Positions 55,298 through 64,000 of a stretch of DNA of 64,000 bases are shown here, one piece after another. Location: positions 1,798,001-1,862,000 of the forward strand of contig JAGVRJ010000001.1 of NCBI GenBank assembly GCA_019059635.1, written 5' to 3'. The translations under genes and the position numbers were made by a program. The notes under the pieces are model-generated. The model saw nothing but the letters and a program-made list of their open reading frames with translations, made no database searches and was not told where the DNA came from. The DNA comes from Proales similis. Lineage: Eukaryota > Rotifera > Eurotatoria > Ploima > Proalidae. Position 1 is the first letter of the stretch, and every line of letters begins with the position of its first letter.

Positions 55298-55956
55298 ATG
55301 AATAGAATGCCAAAAATATATTCGGAAGGAGAAAATCGTATCTTACAAGAGAGATGCCTTTCGACCGCCTTCGGAGACAAGGACAAAATCAACCGCTCTC
55401 CAAGTAAGTCCCTCCTTTATTTTAATTAGGGTCAAAGCATTGACCTCAGGTTTATAAATAAATTCAACCTACGTGTAGCCTGTAAATTAAAATGGTTTCC
55501 TTTCACTTTGTTCCAGGCAGCAACAACTCGGAGGATTCATTTACCGAATCAATTCTTATTGAGCCTCAACAATCTGCTTCTCAAAGGAGTCACGAAAAAT
55601 CAAGAAAACCTTCGATTATCTCACTCCGAATTTTAGCGAAGTTTTTGGCCGAAGCCGAGGAGGAAGCAGCTAAGATTATCCGGAACGCCGAAGAAAAGGC
55701 CAGCAAAGTTCTTCAAAGCGCCGAAGAAAAGGCCAGCAAGGTTCTTCAAAACGCAGACGACAAGGCCACCAAGGTTCTTCAAAGCGCCGAAGAAAAGGCC
55801 AGCAAGGTTCTTCAAAACGCAGACGACAAGGCAACAACTGTTATTGAAAGAGCTGAAAGGTATAGTTTGAAACTCATTGAAGATGCTCGAGTAGATGTTA
55901 AGAGGATTGCTTCCGGAGCAAACAGAGAACCTGCGAATATTGTAAAAAAAACCTAA
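55298..55956 (+). CDS. 11-residue-repeat helical protein, LEA-like
   Basis: Two exons join in frame: 55298-55403 (MNRMPKIYSEGENRIL ...) and 55516-55956. The longer frame starting at 55492 reads through the intron end. The centre is six to eight consecutive 11-residue units, such as AEEKASKVLQS and ADDKATKVLQN, alternating in pairs. Nothing interrupts them, and the spacing of Ala, Lys and Glu predicts a long amphipathic hendecad helix. Group 3 LEA proteins, apolipoprotein-like and some organelle-coat proteins share this plan. The segment is very hydrophilic and has no signal peptide. A link to desiccation tolerance is only a possibility. The 33-bp DNA units are similar enough to show recent internal duplication. 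Confidence 0.65.
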
Positions 55957-56093
55957 TAACTTCTAATATATTCTTACTTAGAATGTTTCGGTTAAAATTC
56001 AACAAAATATTAGTAGTGTAGATCGTAAAAGGTGATTCGATAGAAATAAATAGTGCCACAACATTAAAAAAAGCCGGAAACAGAGGTGTAAAA

Positions 56094-56398
56094 ACAGAGG
56101 TGTAGAAATGAAGAACGTGTGCTTTCTATCATGTAAAGTTCTTTTCCCACAGCGAAAAGTCAGAAAAACATGTTATTTAATAAAGGTTCTGTGAATTCGA
56201 TGACTCTGAGGGTATATAGTTGACTTTGGAAGAATATTTCTTTTGATATTTCTTTTGATTATCAAACAATATTAAGCAAAAATTTAAATCAAAAGCAAAA
56301 GAAAAATGTTGAATATATGGAATCAGTAGATTTCTTTGAGACAAATAAGGGACAAAAACTTATGACTTATAATAATCAAAGCATAGACATCTTTTTCT
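56094..56398 (+). repeat. chimeric copy of NPRL2 flanks with gene body deleted
   Basis: 56094-56213 matches 53120-53239 (NPRL2 first exons and intron) and 56213-56398 matches 54871-55056 (beyond the NPRL2 stop). Both look identical, at a constant offset in each part. The 1.63 kb between them is missing. The copy is placed about 160 bp before the GH35 gene. Confidence 0.9.
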
Positions 56399-56558
56399 TT
56401 GTTCGAAGGTGCTGAACTAAATTAAATGGTGGTTTTGCGATGCAAGTACCTATCAATTTTTATCTCGATTCTTAATTCTTCTAATTTATGATTATAACCA
56501 ACGCGTTAAAACTCGAGAAAATAAAAAATTAATTCATATAACTTGTTTTTGTTTAGTA

Positions 56559-59246
56559 ATGAAGCTGCTAATTTGTTTATTGATTCTCTGGGCTATGGTA
56601 TTTTCTTTCTATTAAAATCCTTTGATAACTAGCTTAACTTTGAAATATCAAAAAAGATCTGCTCTGCCTGGAGTCGGTCTTTTGAGATAGATTTTAGCAA
56701 CAACACTTTCATCAAAGATGGTGCCCCTTTTCGATACGTTTCTGGAAGCATACACTCTTATCGTGTTCCCCGAGATTTGTGGAAGGACCGGCTGTTGAAA
56801 ATTCGGGCTTTGGGACTAAACGCAATTCAAGCGTAAAATTTCAGATTTTTATTATTTGATTGGCAGAGATAAAATTCAAAACATCAAGATATGTATTTTG
56901 GAACGAACATGAGCCAGAGCCTGGTTTTTATGACTTTGAAGGGCAGAATGATATATTTAAATTTATAAAAATGGCCCAAGAGACTGATTTATTGGTTATA
57001 TTAAGACCAGGTATTTTTTGGCTGAATTCTGATGATTTTTTTTTTATTTTCAACCAATTTTATTTTTCGGTCCCTATGTTTGTGCTGAGCATGAATATGG
57101 TGGATTGCCATGGTGGCTATTGAAAAATGGAACAGATAAAATAGTTCCTCGTTCTAGCGAAACAAATTATATGAACATGGTCAAACAATGGTACAAAATC
57201 CTTCTCCCGAAAGTGGCCCCATTATTATATAAAAATGGAGGCCCAATCATTACTGTTCAGGTGAAGATAAGAAAGTTTTAATTTAATAGGTTGAGAGAAT
57301 GATATCTAAATTTTAAAAAAAGGTTGAAAATGAGTATGGATCATTTTATACTTGCGACAAAGATTATTTAGGCCAGTTGACAGATATTTTCCGATACTAT
57401 TTAGGCAATGATGTCGTTCTTTTTACCACGGGTTAGAAATCTTTGGTCGTCTGAATATAATGTGACTAGAATTGTTCATAAGATCCAGATGGACTGAGCA
57501 CACTTACCTGTGGAACTTTTCCCACTGTCTATCCCACAGTGGATTTCGGAACTTCCACCGATCCAGAAAAGGCTTTTGCCTGGCAACGAAAATTTGCTCG
57601 CCATGGCCCACTGGTTGGTTGTCTGATTTTTTCTTTTTTACATCTTAGTTGTAAAACCTTTTTCAAAAGGTCAATTCGGAGTTTTATACGGGCTGGCTTG
57701 ATTTTTGGGGATCCCCTCATTCCAAAGTGGCAACAGATAAGATAGTGTCCAGTTTCGAAAAAATGATGAAAATGGGCGCTAACGTAAACTTTTACATGAT
57801 TCATGGCGGCACCAATTTTGGCTTTTCAAATGGTAATTTAGATTAAAAAAAAATAAAAGTCTGGATAAGATGATATATGAAAACAGGAGCTGATCCCCCT
57901 TATTTGACTCAACCAACCAGCTATGATTACGATGCACCTATTTCAGAGGCTGGCGATATAACTCTTAAATATCAAGCGTTAAGAAAGTCAATATCTAAAT
58001 TTCTTCCGATGCCTTCAATACCGGTGCCAAAAAATTCAACTAAGTCAGCTTATGGAACAATACCTATGACTTATGTATGAAAAAAGTGTTTGATATTTCC
58101 GTGTTGAAATCTTCAACCTTCTAATTCTTCTCATTTCAAATAATTTATTTTACCAGCATATAAGCATGGTAGAAGCCATCACAAAACTGACTGACAAGTG
58201 TGTGGAAAGCGTTCAACCATTAAGTTTTGAAGCTATAGGACAGGTAACCTTGTACTGACTTTTTAAATTTTTCGACTTTTATTATTTCTAACAGGGGTAT
58301 GGTATTGTTCTATACAAAACTGAGTTGAAAAATCCGGATGTTGACGGAAAGGTTTTGCAAATAAAAGGAATAAGAGATCGAGCATATGTTCAAATCGGAT
58401 CGGTATAAGTTGAACCAAAAATCGATGCGAAAAGACTCTAATATATTGTGATCCTGCCTTATGCTTAGAAATCAGTAGGAGTAATGGCTCGAAGTTTGGG
58501 CGAAGAGCTGCGTTTGGATCTTAAAGGAAATACCAACACAAGTCTTTATATAATAGTTGAAAACATGGGCCGGCTGAATTTTGGAAATAACCTTTTAGAT
58601 AGCAAAGTAATTCATGAACTCTAAATATTTTTTCTCGCTAGAAATAAGTTCTAGGGGATTATATCAAATGTAACACTTGATGGAGAACTTTTAACTGGAT
58701 GGTCTATATGTCGCACTTCGAACTTCATACCTTATTTCCAGAAAACGACATCAACTAATTTCAAATTATCTTTGGCAGAATCACTTTTACAAATGTCAAA
58801 GAGTATCAATCCTACAGAGTACATAAAAACTTAACTCAATATAGTAGTGAACAAAGAAGATCTAATCTTTCAACTAAAAGTGCAATTGATTTTAATGTAC
58901 CCGCGATTTATCTTGGCCGTTTTGTTTCCAGCGATAAAATTAGTAGTGACACTTTCATAAAAATAACTAATTTTAAGAAGGTTTCGAAACCCTTTTTAGA
59001 TCTTAATCTCCATTGCTAATTGTTTTTAAGGGTTTCGCGTTGATACAATCAAATAATGTCACCACAAATTTAGGACGATACTGGCCTGTGGCTGGCCCTC
59101 AACTGACATTATACACACCTGGAGTCTTTATGAAGCCAGATTCAGATGTTTTCGTGGTCCTTTTTGAATTTTTGGGATCAAATTGTGAGCAAATGTCGAA
59201 TTGTTACGTCGAGTCCATAGATTATCCAATAATAGACTCACTTTAA
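56559..59246 (+). CDS. GH35 beta-galactosidase (GLB1-like)
   Basis: A lysosomal or secreted beta-galactosidase with about twelve exons. It starts [12 protein letters not shown] (signal peptide) right after gtttag. The next exons give [30 protein letters not shown], then [30 protein letters not shown], then [22 protein letters not shown] (spliced at about 57010-57065), and [16 protein letters not shown]. The NEYG Glu is in the acid/base position of the family. Later come [17 protein letters not shown] and [14 protein letters not shown], both hallmarks of GH35. C-terminal beta-domains follow to a stop at 59244-59246. Several apparent reading frames in the region are single exons or intron read-through. 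By homology it cleaves terminal beta-galactose from glycans. Confidence 0.9.
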
Positions 59247-59417
59247 GCAAATAATTATTCTGAATAAAATCTAATTCGCTCCTCGAGTGCATATGCTATT
59301 TTGGAAACGAATACGGTATCCAAGCAACTGGTTCAGTCTTTTCTTGGGAGCATAAAATCAGAAAATTGCATCAAAATATATGTTATAAAGCTTTTTTAAA
59401 CCTAGATCTCACTTAGT

Positions 59418-59847
59418 ATGGCGTCTTCTTTCTCAGCAGGTCAATACGACCAAGAGTTTTATCCAATTCGTCTGCAGATGCATCAAGTACCAAAACCTGG
59501 TCTATCACATAGACCCACACAATCAGATGGACGTTCTTCTTTCATTTCCAATAATCGTGGCCATTTACTCAGTGGTGTAAAAAGAAGTAATGGCAACCCC
59601 TTTGGAGATTATGTTGGCACATGGGATATGCCTCCAACAATTCCTGGCCCATATCACCTTGTCAAAGTATCTTTATCACTTAATTGTGTGGTTAGTAATT
59701 ATTTAAGGGACTAAAATTTTTAAGACTGGAAGAACCAAGCAAAATGCAGCTTCCCTCTTGGAAAAAAAAAAGTTCGCTGAGAACGAAATTCAACGAGCTC
59801 GAGAGCTTCAAGTAGGAATAAAACGCTTTTTGACTCATGAATTTTGA
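59418..59847 (+). CDS. CFAP126: Flattop (CFAP126), ciliary microtubule protein
   Basis: A two-exon gene (59418-59667 and 59723-59847). Exon 1 encodes SSFSAGQYDQEFYPIRLQ, FISNNRGHLLSGVKRSNGNPFGDYVGTWDMPPTIPG, closely matching the Flattop core (SxxQYExxF; NDRGHLLPxVxRSxxNPWGxFxGTWxMPxxIP). Exon 2 adds TGRTKQNAASLLEKKKFAENE, the family's RTTAGAASL region, then stops. Flattop works with basal bodies and planar polarity in motile cilia, so this gene implies that the organism has ciliated cells or flagellated sperm. ATG follows cacttag by one base. The gap from the GH35 stop is about 170 bp. Confidence 0.85.
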
Positions 59848-60070
59848 TGTAACATTTTGAACTAGAAACCTCAAAGCTTGCGTAATGAGTGATCAAACTT
59901 GGCCTTATCCAAGCTAAAAATTTTGAAGTTCCTGAATAAACATATCTTCTAACAAACCTTAGTTTACGCCATTAGTTTCTTGGTGAAATTAATTTGTTAA
60001 GTTGGCACTGTACTTGACTAAATTAGGAATAAAATAATATTTCTCCTCCATTGTTAAACACAGGGAGAAG

Positions 60071-62425
60071 ATGAGTCGTAAGAAAAAGAATTTGAAAAGT
60101 ATTAAACAGACAAATCTAAACTCCGTAAAATTCTAGAGGACAGTTCTTTTGCCAATCCACAAGCGCCTGCGAACTATGTCCCTCCTAAAGCGGAGGAAAA
60201 CAGGTGATTAGATAATCGCAGAGCACGATTGTGAATCAGATTCTAACTTTCCGTTATTAGAAATCCCCTAAGCAATGATGATTTCCGTAAACTTTTGATG
60301 ACTCCCGCCTCTTCGTCTGCAAGGCAAAATGTACCATCGTCCGTCCGAGGAGATCCGAAAACAGTTAGGTGAGACTTTTTTGTTCGGATGATTATTTTTA
60401 AAGTAGTTAATCTTTTTTTTTAAGAGGCAAGAAAATCCAGAGCGAGTCATATGAGCGTCGAATGGAACGGAAACTTCAATATGCTAGCCTTGTAAAAGAA
60501 GCCAAGGAGAGGGAGGCTGAGCTTGCCAAGAAATATCGAGATCGAGCAAAAGAGCGTCGTGAACGCGAAAGACAAGATGATCTAGGAGAACCTCAAACTC
60601 TTCAATCGTCGACTTCTAATTTTACTGCTGTTGCTCCAAATATGACTGAGTACGTATAACCTTAGTTGCTTAATTGAAAAAAAAAATAATATGAATTTAG
60701 TCAAGAGAGCCAGGAGCGTCGGAAACAACTTATTGAAGAATCGAAATTTCTTGGTGGAGATATAGAGCACACTCACTTAGTTAAAGGCCTGGACTATGCA
60801 CTCCTACAAAAAGTGCGTGCCGAATTAAGTTTTAAAACAGAAAATGAAGTAGAAGAAGAAGGAGCAGATGAAGATGAAGAAATGCAGCCAATTTTAGAAG
60901 AAATTGAGCAAATGAAAAATGATGAGTCTATTAAACCTGGTTCTAAAGTGAAGCTTATGAGCAAAGCAAATAAAGCCGGTCTGGTGGCAGCCCTCAATGA
61001 CTCCGTTAAAACCCCATATGCGGTAAAAAAGTAGGTTTATCTTTTATTTTAATTTTTTTTAAGACTGACCAGCAAGTCAATTCAGGCAACTAGACGCTAT
61101 GAATAAGCAAGATTCTAAGAAAATTGAACCCATCGAAGAAAATGGACAGAGCACTGGTCCCAAAAGCAAACTTGCTCGTTCTATCTATCGAGTACTATTT
61201 GAAAAATCTTCTCAAAAAACGAACGATCTCTTTCTTCCTCACCGTATGACCTATATTGTTGATCTAAATGACAAGGAAAGTGATGTACCAATTACTTCAA
61301 TCAGAAGTAAGGCCGAATGCGTTAATGATCAGGTAACTGACAATTTTTAGTAAAAGCTAAAAACCAACCAAAAACCAACTAAAACCTAAAAACCAATTCA
61401 CATTTATTCTTTAGAATATTTTCGCTCTCTCAACCAATGATATCGTAGTGAACAAACTCATTCAAATGTTATCATTTCTGAAAAATGGCAAACGCGAATC
61501 GAGAAAAAATGCCAAAAAGTTTACTAAACCTCAAACAGAACCTGAGAAAATTAACCAGGATAAAGGCCTAAGCATATATGATGACGTCGATGACTATGTG
61601 CCAGACTTGAATAAACGAAGTCATTTAAAAACTGAAATTATTGATGAGAAGCAAAAGAAAGGATATTTCGGATTAAGCTCTCAAGTATAATTATTTTATT
61701 AGAAATTTGGTAAACATTATTTTAATCTACCATTTAAAAGGAAGACGATATTCATTTGCCACTTCCAAACAAAACCGAAGCTGGAGAGTTCATAAAAAAC
61801 ATCAACGAAAAGTATTCTTCTTCTGAGGTATAGAAATCATCTTAAAATATAAGAGCAAAGGTGTTAAGACTTATTTACATACTAGATGAAGCTCAAAGAG
61901 TTAGAAGAAAAGAAGAGCAGTAGTGGTATGAGCGTTAAATTTGACTCGGACTCCTATGCCGAGTGCTATCCTGGTACCCGCGCCGAAGAGGACGTAAATG
62001 TTGATTCCGATGAAGAGGCAGACTTAAGCAAAATGGACATGGTTTAAATCAGTTATTTTCGATAAAAAAAAGATGAAAATAATTATCTTAATATAAACAT
62101 AAGGGAAACAACAAAGGACCCATTAAGCGATGGGACTTTGACTCAACTGAGGACTATGGCAACTACATGAGCTCGCGAGAAGCGCTTCCCAAGTAAATCA
62201 GATTAAATTTAATTTGAAAGGGAAAAATTATCATTTGACTCTAGAGCTGCATTCCAATTTGGACAAAAAACTAGTGACGGACGCAAAACAAGACGCATGC
62301 AAAATGAACTTTTCAAGAATGAGAGGGCTAAATTGGATAAAGAATGGACAAAAATATCAAAAATTATTGAGAAGAGGAAAGCCGGCGAACACACCGGGCT
62401 AGATTTGAAAAGACCTAAAAATTAG
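60071..62425 (+). CDS. IK: RED/IK spliceosomal protein
   Basis: A nuclear component of the precatalytic spliceosome. About eight exons. Start MSRKKKNLKSIK at 60071, following cacag. Then NPLSNDDFRKLLMTP, YASLVKEAKEREAELAKKYRDRAKERRERE, QLIEESKFLGGDIEHTHLVKGLDYALLQKVRAE, ARSIYRVLFEKSSQ with DLFLPHRMTYIVDLND, IYDDVDDYVPDLN, ESYAECYPGT-like SYAECYPGTRAEEDVNVDSDEEADLSKMD, KRWDFDSTEDYGNYMSSREALPK and a final DGRKTR-like block ending LDLKRPKN. This order reproduces the whole RED protein, though the Arg-Glu repeat tract of vertebrates is nearly absent. Confidence 0.92.
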
Positions 62426-62677
62426 TTCTCCCTTCTTAAAACCGATCCCTAGAATGGCGCTTTTATTGATTGTTTTTATGATAAATAAACAACTCGGGTT
62501 GGTTAAAATGTAAAACGAAAGCTTAACGTGTTTTCAAATTTCAAAAAAGTGTTGGCGACCGGATGCATTTTGGAATCTTGAACACACATAATGATCAGGG
62601 AAGGAATGAGGACATGAAATTGAATTTTAGTAAAATAAGAATAATAAAAAATCTAACCAATTTTTTAAATTCGAAAA

Positions 62678-64000
62678 ATGTTAGAGAAGTCTAACAGTAC
62701 TGCCAGTTTCAATTGTAATTCAAAAATGATCAAAACACTCTTGGTGTTCATTTTATTTTCAATTATTGAAGCGGAAATATGTGAGGTCACAAAAAAACTC
62801 TACAAAAACGTGTCTGTTCTTAGCTGTAGTTTACAAAATTCACAAGACATCAACACTTACATTTCAAGTGCAAAGTTTGATACTTTCAGAACCAATCGTT
62901 TTGAGGTGATGATATTGAGTAATCAATGGTCCAAGCTTGTTCTCAATAATGAACTTGAAATTCAAAAGCTCCAAACAGTTTGGGCTTTTAAAGTAGAGAT
63001 AAGTGGATTTGAAAGTATTGGCTTAAACCTTTATTTGACAAGTAAAGCTTCAAACATGTTGATACCGAAAATAACAACTTTTTTTTCTTTTGGCGAACTT
63101 GTCTATGAGCCGGGAAATTTAACAGGTAATAGCTGCGATGTTACCGGGCAAGTCGATGAGGAAAATTCAAAATACGTTCGACTAAACGGGGTTCTATTAT
63201 TTCATAGCAGCATGCGATATAAAAGGTAATGCATGCTAATTTTCATAATCCTTTTTTTGGCTCTGAGTGGAAATTTATCTCATAGAAAAACTTGCCCTCT
63301 GATTTTCGACTACTCTCGCGTAGAACAGATAGAATTTAGAGGAATGACAAGATCTATGATTGCAGTCAATGAGTTAACTTTTCGATCAAAGACTATTGAT
63401 GGCCAACCTCAAGTCATAAACTATGCATGGGATGATGATTTATTTTACCTTTATCTGAATGAGGTGTACCGTCCATATCTTAGTCGTGAATTTTTTTCTG
63501 AACGAATGTTTAACTTTAATTTAATGTCGATTTACATAAGTGGTATTCTGGGTGAGATTCAACCGTCCATATTCCAGGAACTATATGCCAAATTAATATT
63601 TTTGAGATTATGGAATTTTAGGAAATTTTTTGAGCTTAATCAGAAATTTTTATTCGAGCTTGATATTTCTTTCAGAATTACATTTAAACAGGCGAATGAA
63701 CTTGAAGAAAACAACATATATCCTTTGAGAAACAAGCAGACAAGTTGGTTTCAATATGAAGACGAGGCATTTTGCCTTTTTAAATATTTTCCTATATATA
63801 ATGATTTCAACAATATTTTTTACATATTAAACGATTTTGAGCTAAATTTGACCTGTACTATTGTCTGGATTATGACCAATTCGGTGAACAATAGTGAAAT
63901 GCTCGATCGTTTTGCGTCATTTGAGAGACTTGAACTTCGTGATTTTATTCAAAGCAATCCTAGAGTAGAACTTTTGGCGCAAAAATTTCTTTTGGCCGGA
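62678..64000 (+). CDS. secreted Cys-poor protein of unknown family (partial)
   Basis: Runs off the right edge. A first exon from 62678, or from the internal ATG at 62726, carries a signal peptide (MIKTLLVFILFSIIEAE). A GTAATG donor at 63228 and a ctcatag acceptor at 63285 join it in frame to a long second exon (KTCPLIFDYSRVEQIEFRG ...) that is open to 64000. The second part has repeated hydrophobic blocks about 25 residues apart (IYISGILGEIQPSIFQELY; LIFLRLWNFRKFFELN), reminiscent of irregular leucine-rich repeats, and a CTIVW stretch near the end. This pattern resembles lineage-expanded LRR receptors of small invertebrates, but I cannot name a family. Confidence 0.6.

Noticed and set aside
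55492-55515. ATG at 55492 as start of the LEA-like protein
   Set aside because: It lies in a stretch ending in a good acceptor (tttgttccag), and an upstream exon joins in frame; it stays possible only if that intron is retained.

Overview
This is a 64 kb piece of a compact, AT-rich animal nuclear genome. Genes are cut by many short GT-AG introns, mostly about 45-70 bp, and lie close together on both strands. Recognisable animal genes include an ephrin, an LHFPL tetraspan protein, an AKH-type neuropeptide precursor, NPRL2, VIPAS39/SPE-39, beta-COP, IK/RED, the ciliary protein Flattop, a TRIM protein, TADA2A, PSMG4, NAA38 and SWI5. The AKH-like peptide and the CBM14 (peritrophin) domain point to a protostome, and Flattop points to an animal with motile cilia or flagella. 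I cannot name the species. A rotifer or another small protostome with spliced-leader trans-splicing would fit, but that is inference.

Layout. 1-5360 (minus): a secreted ADAM/reprolysin-like metalloprotease with EGF modules and a huge Thr-rich mucin tail that runs off the left edge. 7326-9608 (+): VIPAS39/SPE-39. 10003-12636 (+): a single-exon TRIM protein. 12921-15395 (minus): two unrecognised genes. 15846-18290 (+): four small housekeeping genes packed like an operon (NAA38, PSMG4, TADA2A, SWI5). 18291-20641: a gene-free stretch. 20642-21709 (+): ephrin. 21817-22743 and 23380-23598 (minus): an unknown gene and the AKH-like precursor. 24331-27512 (+): beta-COP. 27643-29408 (minus): LHFPL and a tiny membrane protein. 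30228-31664 (+): a membrane-anchored chitin-binding protein. 31804-33912 (minus): a bacterial-type AAA-ATPase/PD-(D/E)XK protein.

34.1-47.4 kb is a repeat island. It holds two related repeat families with a tRNA-like B box, a perfect 555-bp tandem duplication, a roughly 171-bp satellite, and inverted copies of these on the far side. In the middle sits an apparently young Ty3/gypsy element (37159-44076). It has identical 352-bp LTRs and one open frame for gag, protease, RT, RNase H, integrase, chromodomain and an envelope-like protein. A remnant of a second envelope-bearing element and a truncated myosin motor lie beside it.

48138-49559 (+) is an intronless fungal-type GT15 mannosyltransferase and the best horizontal-transfer candidate. 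Then, all on the + strand, come a GH13 alpha-glucosidase, NPRL2, an 11-residue-repeat (LEA-like) protein, a GH35 beta-galactosidase, Flattop, IK/RED, and a secreted protein cut by the right edge. Many start codons follow closely on an unpaired pyrimidine-AG splice acceptor, which hints at spliced-leader trans-splicing.
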